This document shows, piece by piece, positions 27,988 to 38,306 of a stretch of DNA of 64,000 bases (position 1 is its first letter; each line of letters starts with the position of its first letter). The position numbers and the translations under genes are program-made. The stretch is from Lysobacter_L cavernae (GTDB lineage: Bacteria; Pseudomonadota; Gammaproteobacteria; Xanthomonadales; Xanthomonadaceae), in NCBI RefSeq assembly GCF_042648505.1, contig NZ_JBHRXK010000005.1, positions 62,001 through 126,000 of the forward strand, written 5' to 3'. The notes under the pieces were generated by a model, which saw only the letters and a list, made by a program, of their open reading frames with translations, ran no database searches and was not told the origin of the DNA.

Positions 27988-29409
27988 ATGCAGACATGGC
28001 TCCGGCGCAAGGACATCGACCAGGTCACCGTGCACGAGGAGGGGCGACGGCTGGTGCCCACCCTGAGCTGGCCGCACCTGATCGCGCTGGGCATCGGCGC
28101 CATCGTCGGCACCGGCATTTACACCCTGATCGGGGTCGGCGCCAACCTGGCCGGTCCCGCGGTGCTGCTGTCGTTTGCCGTGGCCGGCATCGTCTGCGCC
28201 TGCGCGGCGCTGGCCTATGCCGAAATGTCCACGATGATGCCGGCTGCCGGCAGCGCCTATACCTACAGTTACATCGTGCTGGGCGAAACCATCGCCTGGA
28301 TCGTGGGCTGGAGTCTGATCCTGGAATACTCGCTGGTGGTGAGTACCGTGGCGGTCGGGTGGTCCGGCTATGCGGTCGGCTTCCTCAAGGGGCTGGGCGT
28401 GGACCTGCCGCTGGCGCTGACCGCCGGGCCGCATGCCGGCGGCCTGGTCAACCTGCCGGCGGTGGCGATCGTGTTCGTGGTGGCCGGCCTGCTGATGGCG
28501 GGCACGCGCGAAAGCGCCACGCTCAACGCGGCGCTGGTGGTGCTCAAGATCATCGCGCTGGGGATCTTCGTGGCCATCGCCTTGCCGCATTTCGACAGCA
28601 GCCATCTGCAGCCCTTCATGCCTCATGGCTTTGCCAAGTCGATGGGCGTCGATGGCGTGGAGCGCGGGGTGATGGCGGCGGCGGCGATCATCTTCTTCGC
28701 CTTCTACGGCTTCGATGCGATCTCCACGGCCGCCGAGGAAACCAAGAACCCGGGCCGCGACCTGTCCATCGGCATCGTCGGTTCGATGGTCGGCTGCACC
28801 CTGATCTACATGATCGTGGCCCTGGCCGCGGTGGGCGCGCTGAGCTACACCGTGTTCGGCAACAGCCCCGAGCCGCTGGCACTGATCCTGCGCGAACTGG
28901 GGCAGGGCAAGGCGGCCACGGTGATCGCAGCGGCGGCGGTGATCGCGTTGCCGACGGTCCTGCTGGCGTTCCTGTACGGACAGAGCCGCATTTTCTTCGT
29001 CATGTCGCGCGACGGCCTGCTGCCGCGCAGCTTGTCGAAGGTCAACCAGCGCACCGGCACGCCGATCGCCACCACCTTGTTCACCGCCACCCTGGTGGCG
29101 GCGCTGGCGGGTGTGGCACGCCTGGACGAGATCGCCGCGTTGGCCAACGCCGGCACCCTGGCGGCCTTCATCGCGGTGGCGGTGTGCCTGCTGGTGCTGC
29201 GCAAGCGCGACCCGGCACGCACGCGTGTATTCCGCGCGCCGCTGGCGTGGCTGGTGGCGCCGATCGCGATCTTCGGCTGCCTGTACCTGTTCTGGAGCCT
29301 GCCGCAGCGCACGCAGCTGTGGTTCCTGGTGTGGAACGTGATCGGCGTGGTGGCGTACCTGGCCTACGGACGACGCAACAGCCTGCTGGCACGCGGCAAG
29401 GAAGCGTGA
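27988..29409 (+). CDS. APC-family amino acid permease (cationic amino acid transporter-like)
   Basis: A 473-residue inner-membrane transporter with about 12 helices. The helix 1 motif GIGAIVGTGIYTLIGVGANL (unwound GxG) and SFAVAGIVCACAALAYAEMS are APC signatures; AIIFFAFYGFDAISTAAEET and RDLSIGIVGS resemble the CAT subgroup, which carries cationic or other amino acids. The N-terminus MQTWLRRKDIDQVT is cytosolic. Substrate unknown. It is monocistronic, between two repeats. Confidence 0.92.
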   Translation: MQTWLRRKDIDQVTVHEEGRRLVPTLSWPHLIALGIGAIVGTGIYTLIGVGANLAGPAVLLSFAVAGIVCACAALAYAEMSTMMPAAGSAYTYSYIVLGETIAWIVGWSLILEYSLVVSTVAVGWSGYAVGFLKGLGVDLPLALTAGPHAGGLVNLPAVAIVFVVAGLLMAGTRESATLNAALVVLKIIALGIFVAIALPHFDSSHLQPFMPHGFAKSMGVDGVERGVMAAAAIIFFAFYGFDAISTAAEETKNPGRDLSIGIVGSMVGCTLIYMIVALAAVGALSYTVFGNSPEPLALILRELGQGKAATVIAAAAVIALPTVLLAFLYGQSRIFFVMSRDGLLPRSLSKVNQRTGTPIATTLFTATLVAALAGVARLDEIAALANAGTLAAFIAVAVCLLVLRKRDPARTRVFRAPLAWLVAPIAIFGCLYLFWSLPQRTQLWFLVWNVIGVVAYLAYGRRNSLLARGKEA

Positions 29410-29440
29410 TCGGGTTATGGCGCTTCGATAGTTGATCTTC

Positions 29441-29509
29441 GCAGGAGCGGTTTCAGCGGCGAGCTCGCCGTTGTGATAGCAAGAGCTCGCGGCTGAAGCC
29501 GCTCCTGCG
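29441..29509. repeat. Inverted repeat of the AGCGGCTTCAGCCGCGA family, copy 2
   Basis: The left arm GCAGGAGCGGTTTCAGCGGC starts at 29441, and the right arm GCGGCTGAAGCCGCTCCTGC ends near 29508. It matches the copy at 24681-24759. It sits 30 bases after the APC permease stop. Confidence 0.75.
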
Positions 29510-29515
29510 GAAAAC

Positions 29516-29687
29516 CCGTAGCCAGTGCGGCCGACAGCACGGCACCGGCCTCGGCAGCCTCGCGCACGAAGCGGTAGTCGGGATGCCGACAGCCGGTGCT
29601 GTTCCGGCCAGTACGAAGACCTGCTGGCACGGCGATGATGTCGACGGGCAAGGGCTGGGAAAGGGTGGGCAAGGCCCCATCTCTCAT
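29516..29687 (-). pseudogene. Possible remnant of a DJ-1/PfpI-type gene
   Basis: On the minus strand a short reading frame gives PVDIIAVPAGLRTG and then HPDYRFVREAAEAGAVLSAA, resembling the nucleotide-fold core of DJ-1/PfpI/GATase-like regulators (VIVPGG...FVREAA...SVCTGA). The catalytic Cys region and the rest are missing, the glycines are altered and no start or ribosome site stands out. It could be chance. The remainder of 29410-29771 holds only the palindromic repeat. Confidence 0.2.
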
Positions 29688-29771
29688 TGACCTCCTCCTA
29701 GCCTGAAGCTGAAGCGTTCAGCTCCTGTCGTCGTCTCATCCGCTGAGACCGGCACGCAACACCATCCCCCC

Positions 29772-32700
29772 ATGCCCCTGGCTGCCTTCCATCCTGCGGT
29801 CGCGCAATGGTTCCGCCACGCCTTCCCGGCGCCCACGGAGGCCCAGGTGCGGGCCTGGCCGGCGATCCGCAGCGGCCGCAACACCCTGGTCGCGGCGCCG
29901 ACCGGTTCGGGCAAGACTCTGACCGCGTTCATGACCGCGATCGACGGCCTGGTGCGGCAGGGGCTGCAGGGCAGCTCACCGGGGCTGTTCGGCTATGAGC
30001 CGCTCGCGTTGGGCCTGCCTGACGAGACCACGGTGGTCTACGTTTCGCCGCTGAAGGCGCTGTCCAACGACATCCGCATCAACCTCGAGGCCCCTTTGGC
30101 CGGCATCCGTGCCGAGCTGGAGGCGATGGGCCTGCCCGATGTCGAGATCCGCACCGCCGTGCGCACCGGCGACACGCCACAGGCCGAACGCGCGCTGATC
30201 CGGCGCAAACCACCGCACATCCTGGTCACCACGCCGGAATCGCTGTACGTGCTGCTCGGTTCCGAATCGGGGCGGGCGATGCTGGCGACGGTACGCAGCG
30301 TGATCGTCGATGAAATCCATGCCGTGGCCGGCAGCAAACGCGGCAGCCACCTGGCGCTGTCGCTGGAGCGGCTGGAGGCGCTGTGCGGGCGCCGGCTCAC
30401 GCGCATCGGCCTGTCGGCGACGCAGAAACCGATCGACGAGGTTGCGCGTTTCCTGGTTGGTGCCGCCAGCATCGAGCCCGACGGCACACCCGATTGCGAG
30501 ATCGTCGACATCGGTTACGCCAAGCAACGCGATCTCGCCCTGGAACTGCCGCCGACGCCGCTGAGCGTAGTGATGTCCAACGACCAGTGGGAGCAGGTCT
30601 ACGCGCGCGTGTCCGAACTGGTCGAGCAGCACCGCACCACGCTGGTGTTCGTCAACACCCGGCGCATGGCCGAGCGCGCGGCGCGGCACCTGGCCGAAAA
30701 ACTCGGCAAGGAGGCGGTGGCCGCGCACCACGGCAGCCTGGCCAAGGAGCTGCGCCTGGACGCGGAGCAGCGGCTCAAGCGCGGCGAGCTGCGCGTGCTG
30801 GTCGCGACCGCGTCGCTGGAGCTGGGCATCGACATTGGTGACGTCGACCTGGTCTGCCAGCTCGGTTCGCCGCGTTCGATCGCCGCGTTCCTGCAGCGCG
30901 TCGGACGCTCGGGCCACGCGGTGGGCGGCGTGCCGAAAGGACGGCTGTTCCCGCAGACCCGTGACGAGCTGGTCGAATGCGCGGCGCTGCTCGACAGCGT
31001 GCGTCGTGGCGAACTCGATGCGCTGGTGATGCCGGTCGCGCCGCTGGACGTGCTGGCACAGCAGATCGTGGCCGAGGTGTCGTGCCGGGAATGGGACGAG
31101 GACGCGCTGTACGACTGGCTGCGCCGTGCCTGGCCGTATGCGCGGCTGGCGCGCAAGGATTTCGACGCGATCGTGCGCATGCTCGCCGAGGGCTTCACCA
31201 CCCGGCGTGGCATCCGCGCCGGTTACCTGCATCGCGATGCGGTCAACCGCAAGCTGCGCGGCCGCCAGGGCGGGCGTATGACCGCGCTGATGTCCGGCGG
31301 CACGATCCCGGACATGGCCGACTACACGGTGATCCTCGAGCCGCAGGCGCAGAACATCGGCACGGTCAACGAGGATTTCGCGGTCGAGAGCATGGCCGGC
31401 GACATCTTCCAGTTGGGCAACGCCAGCTACCGCATCATCCGCATCGAGCCCGGCAAGGTGCGCGTGGACGACGCGCAGGGCGCGCCGCCGAGCATTCCGT
31501 TCTGGCTGGGCGAGGCGCCGGGGCGTACGGATGAATTGTCGTTCGCGGTGTCGCGGTTGCGTGAGGAAGTGGCACAGCGTTTAAAGCCCCTCTCCCAGCG
31601 GGAGAGGGGTTGGGGAGAGGGCGGGGATGCCGCTGCTGCTTCTGAAACGGCATTGGCTGCCGAACCCTCTCCCCCGACCCCTCTCCCAGCGGGAGAGGGG
31701 AGTAGTGCAGGCCGCTGGCTCACTGGCGAGCTGCGTCTGCCCGCCGCCGCAGCCGAGCAGATCGTCGATTACCTCGGCCGCACCGTTGCCGCGCTCGGTG
31801 CGATGCCGAGCCAGGACACGATCGTGCTGGAGCGTTTCTTCGACGAGTCCGGCGGCACCCAACTGGTCATCCACACGCCCTACGGCAGCCGCGTCAATCG
31901 CGCCTGGGGGCTGGCGCTGCGCAAACGTTTCTGCCGAAAGTTCAATTTCGAGTTGCAGGCGGCGGCGACAGAGGACGCAATCGTGCTGTCGCTGTCGACC
32001 GCGCACAGTTTCCCGCTCGACGAAGTCGCGCGTTACCTGCATTCCAGCTCGGCCCAGGACGTGCTGGTCCAGGCGTTGCTGGACGCGCCGCTGTTCGGCG
32101 TGCGCTGGCGCTGGAACGCCACCACCGCACTGGCCTTGCCGCGCTTCATCGGCGGCAAGAAGGTGCCGCCGCAGCTGCAGCGGATGAAATCCGAGGACCT
32201 GCTCGCCACCGTGTTCCCGGACCAGGTGGCCTGCGCCGAGAACCTGGTCGGCGAGCGTGAGGTGCCCGACCATCCGCTGGTGGCGCAGACCCTGCACGAC
32301 TGCCTGCACGAGGCCATGGACGTCGACGGCTGGCTGCAGCTGTTGCGCGCGATGGAAGCCGGCGAGGTGCAGGTGTTGGCCCGGGATCTCACCGCGCCGT
32401 CGCCGTTCGCGGCCGAAGCGCTCAATGCGCGGCCGTATTCATTCCTCGACGACGCACCGCTTGAGGAGCGCCGCACCCAGGCGGTGCAGACACGCCGCTA
32501 TGCCGATCCGGACAGTGCGGACGACCTCGGCAGGCTCGATCCCGATGCGATCGAGGCCGTGCGCGGGGAAGCCTGGCCGCAGGTACGCAATGCCGACGAG
32601 ATGCATGAAGCGTTGATGGGGCTGGGCGTCGTCACTGAGCGTGAGGTGCGTGACAACGCTGGCTGGGTCGACTGGTTGCAACAACTCGCCAAGGCGCATC

Positions 32701-34433
32701 GCTCGACGCGAGTGGTCCCCTCTCCCTCTGGAATTGGTGTAGGGGAGAGGGTGCGCCGGAGCGACGAATCTGAAATCGCGCCGCAGCAATGGGGGACGAG
32801 CGCGATCGACGCTCACCCCACAGAACCCTCATCCGGCGCTGCGCGCCACCTTCTCCCGGAGGGAGAAGGGAGTGAATTGTGGGTCGCTGCCGAGCGCCTG
32901 CCCCAGTTGCGCGCGCTGTTCCCAGATGCGTCGTTGCTGCCACCGATAGACGCGCCGGCCGAATACACGCAGCAACCATGGACACGCGAAGACGCCCTCG
33001 TCGAACTGCTGCGCTCACGCCTGACCGGACTCGGCCCGACGCCCGCGCGCGTGCTCGCCGATGACCTGGCGCTGCCACCGGCCGACATCGGCCTGGCCTT
33101 GCTGCGTTTGCAGGGCGAGGGTTACGTCATGCAGGGACGGTTTTCGCCCAACACGTACACGCCCGACACCACCGAAGATGAGTGGTGTGAACGCCACCTG
33201 CTCGCGCGCATCCACCGTTACACGCTCAAGCGCCTGCGCCGTGAGATCGAGCCGGTCGAGCCGCGCGACTTCATGCGCTTCCTGTTCGACTGGCAGCGTG
33301 TCAGTTCGAGCGCGCGCGTGAGCGGGCCGGAAGCGTTGGCCGGCGTGCTCGCCCAGCTCGAAGGCTTCGAGGCGCCGGCCGCCGCCTGGGAGTCCGAATT
33401 GCTGCCGGCGCGCATCAACGATTATTCGATCAGCTGGCTCGACGACCTGTGCACTGCCGGCCGCACGCTGTGGACGCGGTTGCGTGCAAGCAGTGGTGAC
33501 AGCAGCGGCCAACGTGGCAGTTCGCCGGTGCGCGCCACGCCCATCGTGTTGCTGCCGCGCCGCGATGCCGCCGCCTGGACCCGGCTCGTGCCGTCGGCCG
33601 TCGACGCCGACGCGACGCTGTCCTCGCGCGCTCAGCGCGTGGCCGATTACCTGGGCGAGCACGGGGCCTCGTTCTTCGACGAACTGGTCGGCGGTGCACA
33701 TCTGCTGCGCACCGAACTGGAGGATGCACTGGCCGAACTGGTCGCGCGCGGCCGCGTGCACTGCGACAGCTACGCCGGCCTGCGGGCACTGCTGGTGCCG
33801 GCGTCGAAGCGGCCCACGGCCCATCCACGCCGGCGCCGCCGCGCCGCGCTGTTCGGGATCGAGGACGCCGGCCGCTGGGCGTTGATCCGGCGGGGGGCTG
33901 CAACCACCGACACCAAGCCCGATGCCGATGCCATCGAGCACATCGCCCGCGTGCTGCTGCGGCGTTACGGCGTGGTCTGCTGGCGCCTGCTCGAACGCGA
34001 GGCGGCCTGGCTGCCGCCGTGGCGCGAACTGATCCGCGTCTACCACCGCCTCGAAGCGCGCGGCGAGATCCGCGGCGGCCGCTTCATCGCCGGTCTGTCC
34101 GGCGAGCAGTTCGCGCTGCCCGAGGCGATCGGCCTGATGCGCCAGGTCCGCCAGCGTGCGCACGATGGCGCGTTGCTTTGCCTGTCGGCGGCCGACCCGC
34201 TCAACCTGGTCGGCACCGTGCTGCCGGGCAACAAGATTCCGCGTCTGAGCGGCTCACGCGTGCTGTATCGCGATGGCATTGCGTTGGCGAGCCTGGTGGC
34301 CGGTCAGGTCGAAATGCTCACGACGTTGAATCCGGACGAGGAGCGCATGGCTCGCAAGGCACTGCTGCGTGAACCCGATTCGGTGTTTGCACCGCCCCCG
34401 GAATGGGCCGGCGATCGCAAAGCCATGCACTGA
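29772..34433 (+). CDS. lhr: Lhr-type superfamily 2 ATP-dependent helicase
   Basis: A 1553-residue 3'-5' DNA/RNA helicase. Motifs: [15 protein letters not shown] (Walker A), [36 protein letters not shown] (DEIH box), [49 protein letters not shown] and [14 protein letters not shown]. The winged-helix and Lhr-CTD parts follow. E. coli Lhr is 1538 residues. Two composite palindromic repeats are read through in frame: at about residues 605-645 ([12 protein letters not shown] and [12 protein letters not shown]) and 982-1035 ([12 protein letters not shown] and [11 protein letters not shown]). They add low-complexity Pro/Gly/Ser loops between domains. It stands alone, with a GlpQ gene downstream. Confidence 0.95.
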   Translation: MPLAAFHPAVAQWFRHAFPAPTEAQVRAWPAIRSGRNTLVAAPTGSGKTLTAFMTAIDGLVRQGLQGSSPGLFGYEPLALGLPDETTVVYVSPLKALSNDIRINLEAPLAGIRAELEAMGLPDVEIRTAVRTGDTPQAERALIRRKPPHILVTTPESLYVLLGSESGRAMLATVRSVIVDEIHAVAGSKRGSHLALSLERLEALCGRRLTRIGLSATQKPIDEVARFLVGAASIEPDGTPDCEIVDIGYAKQRDLALELPPTPLSVVMSNDQWEQVYARVSELVEQHRTTLVFVNTRRMAERAARHLAEKLGKEAVAAHHGSLAKELRLDAEQRLKRGELRVLVATASLELGIDIGDVDLVCQLGSPRSIAAFLQRVGRSGHAVGGVPKGRLFPQTRDELVECAALLDSVRRGELDALVMPVAPLDVLAQQIVAEVSCREWDEDALYDWLRRAWPYARLARKDFDAIVRMLAEGFTTRRGIRAGYLHRDAVNRKLRGRQGGRMTALMSGGTIPDMADYTVILEPQAQNIGTVNEDFAVESMAGDIFQLGNASYRIIRIEPGKVRVDDAQGAPPSIPFWLGEAPGRTDELSFAVSRLREEVAQRLKPLSQRERGWGEGGDAAAASETALAAEPSPPTPLPAGEGSSAGRWLTGELRLPAAAAEQIVDYLGRTVAALGAMPSQDTIVLERFFDESGGTQLVIHTPYGSRVNRAWGLALRKRFCRKFNFELQAAATEDAIVLSLSTAHSFPLDEVARYLHSSSAQDVLVQALLDAPLFGVRWRWNATTALALPRFIGGKKVPPQLQRMKSEDLLATVFPDQVACAENLVGEREVPDHPLVAQTLHDCLHEAMDVDGWLQLLRAMEAGEVQVLARDLTAPSPFAAEALNARPYSFLDDAPLEERRTQAVQTRRYADPDSADDLGRLDPDAIEAVRGEAWPQVRNADEMHEALMGLGVVTEREVRDNAGWVDWLQQLAKAHRSTRVVPSPSGIGVGERVRRSDESEIAPQQWGTSAIDAHPTEPSSGAARHLLPEGEGSELWVAAERLPQLRALFPDASLLPPIDAPAEYTQQPWTREDALVELLRSRLTGLGPTPARVLADDLALPPADIGLALLRLQGEGYVMQGRFSPNTYTPDTTEDEWCERHLLARIHRYTLKRLRREIEPVEPRDFMRFLFDWQRVSSSARVSGPEALAGVLAQLEGFEAPAAAWESELLPARINDYSISWLDDLCTAGRTLWTRLRASSGDSSGQRGSSPVRATPIVLLPRRDAAAWTRLVPSAVDADATLSSRAQRVADYLGEHGASFFDELVGGAHLLRTELEDALAELVARGRVHCDSYAGLRALLVPASKRPTAHPRRRRRAALFGIEDAGRWALIRRGAATTDTKPDADAIEHIARVLLRRYGVVCWRLLEREAAWLPPWRELIRVYHRLEARGEIRGGRFIAGLSGEQFALPEAIGLMRQVRQRAHDGALLCLSAADPLNLVGTVLPGNKIPRLSGSRVLYRDGIALASLVAGQVEMLTTLNPDEERMARKALLREPDSVFAPPPEWAGDRKAMH
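31586..31701. repeat. Inverted pair of CTCTCCC/GGGAGAG repeats inside lhr, element A
   Basis: The first unit (31586-31621) is CCCCTCTCCCAGCGGGAGAG followed by GGGTTGGGGAGAGGG. The second (31665-31700) is nearly its reverse complement: CCCTCTCCCCCGACCCCTCT followed by CCCAGCGGGAGAGGGG. About 43 bases separate them. The structure matches the paired (BIME-like) form of REP elements mobilised by RAYT-type transposases. The lhr frame remains open across it. Confidence 0.85.
32717..32875. repeat. Composite palindromic repeat inside lhr, element B
   Basis: One end (32717-32752) has CCCCTCTCCCTCTGG then GTAGGGGAGAGGGTGCG. The other end (32826-32875) has CCCTCATCCGGCGCTGCGCG, then CCACCTTCTCCCGGAGGGAGAAGG. 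The same two-ended organisation is seen at 61062-61217. The lhr reading frame is open across the whole element. Confidence 0.8.
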
Positions 34434-34531
34434 CGTATCGCCGTCAAATCTCCGCAACCTCCACCGCCGACCATCCACCGGCCGGCTGACAGGGGAGTCG
34501 GCACCCCCGACTTCCCATGAGGTTTGCCGTC

Positions 34532-35833
34532 ATGAAGCTGCATTGCACTAAGCTGATTCAGGTGTTCGTCGTCTGTGCGCTCATCGCCAGCAGCACCGCC
34601 GCGTTCGCCAAAGAGCCCGCCGTGACCGATACGCCCACCCGCCATTCGCACCGCGACCACCACGGCCTGATCGTGATCGGCCACCGTGGCGCCAGTGGTT
34701 ACCGCCCCGAACACACCCTCGAGGCTTATCGGCTTGCGATCCGCCAGGGCGCCGATTTCATCGAGCCCGACCTGGTCGCCACCAAGGACGGTGTGCTGAT
34801 CGCCCGCCACGAAAACGAGATCTCCGGTACCACTGACGTCGCCGCGCGCCCCGAGTTCGCCAACCGCCGCACCACCAAGACCATCGACGGCGTGGCGATG
34901 ACCGGCTGGTTCACCGAAGACTTCACCCTGGCCGAGATCAAGACCCTGCGCGCGAAGGAGCGCATCCCGGCGGTGCGCCCGGACAACACCCGCTTCGACG
35001 GTATGTACCAGGTACCGACCTTCGCCGAAGTGGTGCAGCTGGCTAAGCGCTACAGCCGCCCGGACCGCGTCATCGGCATCTACCCGGAAACCAAGCACCC
35101 GACCTATTTTGCCAAGGAAGGTCGGCGCCTCGACGGTAGCCCGATCGCGACCTCGCTTGGGCGCAAGCTGATCGAGACGCTGGTCGCCGAAGGCTTCACC
35201 GACCCACGCCGCGTCTACATCCAGAGCTTCGAGTTCGAGAACCTGATCGAGCTCAAGAAGCAGGTCATGCCGCAGGCCGGCGTCGATTTGCCGTTGGTGC
35301 AGCTGTACGACGACATCTACGAGGCCAAACCCTACGACGTGGTCTACAACGCCAGTCACGGTGCCGATCTGGCTGCGTTGTACGGCGGCCTGACCACACA
35401 AGTGGAAGGTAGACTCGGCGCCGGCACGCGCTATGGCGCATTGGCCACCGAGCCGGTGCTGATGTGGATGAAGGCGAATTACGCCACTGGCATCGGCCCG
35501 TGGAAAGGCAGCCTGTTGCCGCGCTCGCCGTTGCCGGCAAAGGTCGACGCGAATGGCGACGGCCAGGCCGAGTTGGCCAGCCAGGGCACTGGCCTGGTCC
35601 ATCCGATGCTCGGCTGGGCGCTCAAGGCCGGTCTACAGGTGCACCCATACACGCTGCGTGCGGAGGAAAGCTACCTGGCGCAGACGCCGGACGGCATCCC
35701 GCAATCGGTGATCGCCGAGGCGATGCAGTTGTACGGCCTGGGCGTGCAGGGCTTCTTCATCGACCAACCGGATCAGGGCGTGGCTGCACGCGAGATCTTC
35801 CTCGACCTCAGCCGGCCGTTGCACGAGCGCTGA
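34532..35833 (+). CDS. glpQ: Periplasmic glycerophosphodiester phosphodiesterase
   Basis: A 433-residue secreted enzyme that splits glycerophosphodiesters into glycerol-3-phosphate and alcohol. The signal peptide is MKLHCTKLIQVFVVCALIAS with cleavage near TAAFA. Catalytic motifs are IVIGHRGASGYRPEHTLEAY (His, Arg, Glu) and DFIEPDLVATKDGVLIARHE (Glu, Asp, His). The start at 34532 has GAGG just upstream; an in-frame ATG at 34517 is an alternative. An A-flanked hairpin terminator follows at 35853-35886. Confidence 0.93.
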   Translation: MKLHCTKLIQVFVVCALIASSTAAFAKEPAVTDTPTRHSHRDHHGLIVIGHRGASGYRPEHTLEAYRLAIRQGADFIEPDLVATKDGVLIARHENEISGTTDVAARPEFANRRTTKTIDGVAMTGWFTEDFTLAEIKTLRAKERIPAVRPDNTRFDGMYQVPTFAEVVQLAKRYSRPDRVIGIYPETKHPTYFAKEGRRLDGSPIATSLGRKLIETLVAEGFTDPRRVYIQSFEFENLIELKKQVMPQAGVDLPLVQLYDDIYEAKPYDVVYNASHGADLAALYGGLTTQVEGRLGAGTRYGALATEPVLMWMKANYATGIGPWKGSLLPRSPLPAKVDANGDGQAELASQGTGLVHPMLGWALKAGLQVHPYTLRAEESYLAQTPDGIPQSVIAEAMQLYGLGVQGFFIDQPDQGVAAREIFLDLSRPLHER

Positions 35834-35852
35834 TACGTCGAGACCAGACAAC

Positions 35853-35886
35853 AAAAACCGCCCGGATCGCTCTGGGCGGTTTTTTT
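35853..35886. terminator. Bidirectional rho-independent terminator
   Basis: AAAAACCGCCC (35853-35863) and GGGCGGTTTTTTT (35874-35886) form a GC stem flanked by A- and T-runs on both sides. It serves the convergent glpQ and dcp genes, whose stops are 20 bases away on each side. Confidence 0.9.
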
Positions 35887-35904
35887 CGTCAGCCGGCGAA
35901 GTGC

Positions 35905-38109
35905 TTACTTCTTCGCGGCCTTGCCGGTCGGCTGTGCGCCGTCCGCGGCCGGTGCGGTCAGGCCGCGCTTCTCCAGCAGCGGCTCGATCTTGGGATCGTG
36001 GCCGGCGAAGTTGCGGAACAGCTGCAGCGCGTCCGTGCTGCCGCCCTGCGACAGCAGGCTCTGGCGGAAGTGGTCGCCGTTCTTGCGCGACAGGCCGCCG
36101 TTCTGCTTGAACCATTGCACCGAGTTGGCGTCGAGCACTTCCGACCAGATGTAGGCGTAGTAGCCGGCCGCGTAGCCGCCCATGATGTGGCTGAAGTACG
36201 GCGTGCGGTAGCGCGGCGGCACCGCGGCGTAGTCGACGCCGTCCTTCTTGAGCGCGCTGGCCTCGAAGCCCATCACGCCGCCGGCTGCCGGCAGCTGGTC
36301 GGCAGTGGCCTGGTGCCAGTTCTGGTCGAGCATCGCCGAGCCCAGGTATTCGGTGGTGGCGAAGCCCTGGTTGAACTTCGACGCGGCCACGACCTTGTCC
36401 AGCAGCGCCTTGGGCATCGCTTCGCCGGTCTGGTAGTGCTTGGCGTAGTTGGCCAGGATCGACGGCCAGTCGGCCCACATCTCGTTGACCTGCGACGGGT
36501 ACTCGACGAAGTCGCGCGGCACGCTGGTGCCGCTGAAGTACGGGTACTCCACGTTCGAGAACATGCCGTGCAGGGCGTGGCCGAACTCGTGGAACGTCGT
36601 GGTCACCTCATCCCAGGTCATCAGGGTCGGCTTGCCGGCCGACGGCTTGGGGACGTTGAGGTGATTGGCGACGACCGGCTTGAAGCCGGTCAGACCGGAC
36701 TGGTCGACGTAGGAGTTCATCCACGCGCCACCACGCTTGGAACTGCGCGCATACGGGTCGAAGATGAAGATCGCCAGCTGCGAACCGTCCTCGTTGAACA
36801 CGTCGTACACCCAGGTGTCGGCGTGGTAGGTCGGCAGGTCGGTGCGCGGCTTGAACTTCAGGCCGTAGAGCTGGCCGGCGGCGTAGAACACGCCGTTCTC
36901 CAGCACGTTCTTCATCTCGAAGTACGGCTTGAGCTGCGACTCGTCGAAGCTGTACTTCGCCTGGCGCACCTTCTCGGTGTAGAACGCCCAGTCCCACGGC
37001 TGCAGTTGGAACGTCGGCTCGCCCTTGGCCTTCTGCTCCTGGTCGATCATCGCCTGCAGGTCGGCGGCCTCGCGCTTGGCGTTGGCGACCGCGGCCGGGG
37101 CGAGCTGGCCGAGCATCTTGTTGACAGCGTCCGGGGACTTGGCGGTCTCGTCCTCGAGCACGTATGCCGCGTAGTTCGGGTAGCCCATCATCTTGGCGCG
37201 CTCGGCGCGCAGTCGGGTGACCTGGGCGACGATGGCGGTGTTGTCGTACTCGTTGCCACGGCTGCCACGCGCGACCGAGGCCTTGTGCAGGCGCTCGCGC
37301 AGGGCGCGGTTGGTCAGCGAAGACTCCGGCGGCTGGCCGGTGGTGTTGAGCAGGGCCAGCACGTACTTGCCGTCGAGCTTGCGCACCTTGGCGGCTTCGG
37401 CGGCGGCGGCGATCTGCTCGTCGGACAGGCCGTCGAGTTCTTCCTTGGTGTCGACCACGAGCGCCGAGGCGTTCACTTCGGCCAGCACGTTCTGGCTGAA
37501 CTTGGTGCCGAGCGCGGCGAGCTCGGAGTTGATCGCCTTCAGGCGGGTCTTGTCGGACTCGGACAGGTTGGCGCCGGCGCGGACGAAGTCGGTGTAGTAG
37601 CGCTCGACCAGGCGCACGCCCTGGGCGTCGAGGCCGAGCGTGTCACGCGTGTCGTGCAGCGTCTTGACACGCGCGAACAGCTTGGGATTCAGGTTGATCG
37701 CGTCGCGGTGCGCGGAAAACTTCGGCGCGTACGTCGCCTGCAGCTTCTCGCGGGTCGGATTGGTGTCGGTGCCGACCAGGTTGAAGAACACGGTGGTCGC
37801 GCGGCTGAGGGTGCGGCCCGACTTCTCCATCGCGATGATGGTGTTGTCGAAGCTCGGCTTGTCGGGGTTGCCCGCGATCGCGTCGATCTCCTTCAGCTGT
37901 TCGGCCATGCCGGTGTCGAAGGCCGGGGCGAAATCGGCGTCCTTGATCTTGTCGAACTGGGGGTAGTGCAGCGACAGCGGGCTGTCGGCAGTGAACGGGT
38001 TCGCGGCTTGTTGCGCACTCACGGTGGGGTCCGCCTTGGGAGATTTGGCATAGGTGGGGGCGGTTGCGGCCAATGCCACGGCCAACGCCAGCGTGAGAGG
38101 GTGCTTCAT
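35905..38109 (-). CDS. dcp: M3 family peptidyl-dipeptidase Dcp, exported
   Basis: A 734-residue zinc metallopeptidase that removes C-terminal dipeptides. The signal peptide is MKHPLTLALAVALAATAPTY, then AKSP. The zinc motif TTTFHEFGHALHGMFSN (HEFGH near residue 506) gives two ligands and the catalytic Glu; the third ligand is a Glu in FVEYPSQVNEMWADW. The conserved C-terminal YFSHIMGGYAAGYYAYIWSE lines the substrate site. E. coli Dcp is 681 residues and cytosolic or periplasmic; here the signal predicts export. It lies convergent with glpQ. Confidence 0.95.
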   Translation of the reverse strand: MKHPLTLALAVALAATAPTYAKSPKADPTVSAQQAANPFTADSPLSLHYPQFDKIKDADFAPAFDTGMAEQLKEIDAIAGNPDKPSFDNTIIAMEKSGRTLSRATTVFFNLVGTDTNPTREKLQATYAPKFSAHRDAINLNPKLFARVKTLHDTRDTLGLDAQGVRLVERYYTDFVRAGANLSESDKTRLKAINSELAALGTKFSQNVLAEVNASALVVDTKEELDGLSDEQIAAAAEAAKVRKLDGKYVLALLNTTGQPPESSLTNRALRERLHKASVARGSRGNEYDNTAIVAQVTRLRAERAKMMGYPNYAAYVLEDETAKSPDAVNKMLGQLAPAAVANAKREAADLQAMIDQEQKAKGEPTFQLQPWDWAFYTEKVRQAKYSFDESQLKPYFEMKNVLENGVFYAAGQLYGLKFKPRTDLPTYHADTWVYDVFNEDGSQLAIFIFDPYARSSKRGGAWMNSYVDQSGLTGFKPVVANHLNVPKPSAGKPTLMTWDEVTTTFHEFGHALHGMFSNVEYPYFSGTSVPRDFVEYPSQVNEMWADWPSILANYAKHYQTGEAMPKALLDKVVAASKFNQGFATTEYLGSAMLDQNWHQATADQLPAAGGVMGFEASALKKDGVDYAAVPPRYRTPYFSHIMGGYAAGYYAYIWSEVLDANSVQWFKQNGGLSRKNGDHFRQSLLSQGGSTDALQLFRNFAGHDPKIEPLLEKRGLTAPAADGAQPTGKAAKK

Positions 38110-38306
38110 GGGACGGAAACCTCGTCAAAAGGAACCCGCAGCCTACCCGATGGCCGGGACGCGGACCCCTGACGAAAGGCATGGGCCAAGGCGGGGGGCG
38201 TGGCGGAATGTGGCGGTTGGCCTCGCTTGAACCCGCAAGCCTTGCACAACCGTCCGCGCCCCGTGGGCGTAGCTTCCGCGGTTGAAGACGACAGGAGGGA
38301 CGTGCC

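Noticed and set aside
35464..38172. 902-codon plus-strand open frame over dcp
   Set aside because: Antisense shadow; dcp with its HEFGH motif is on the other strand.
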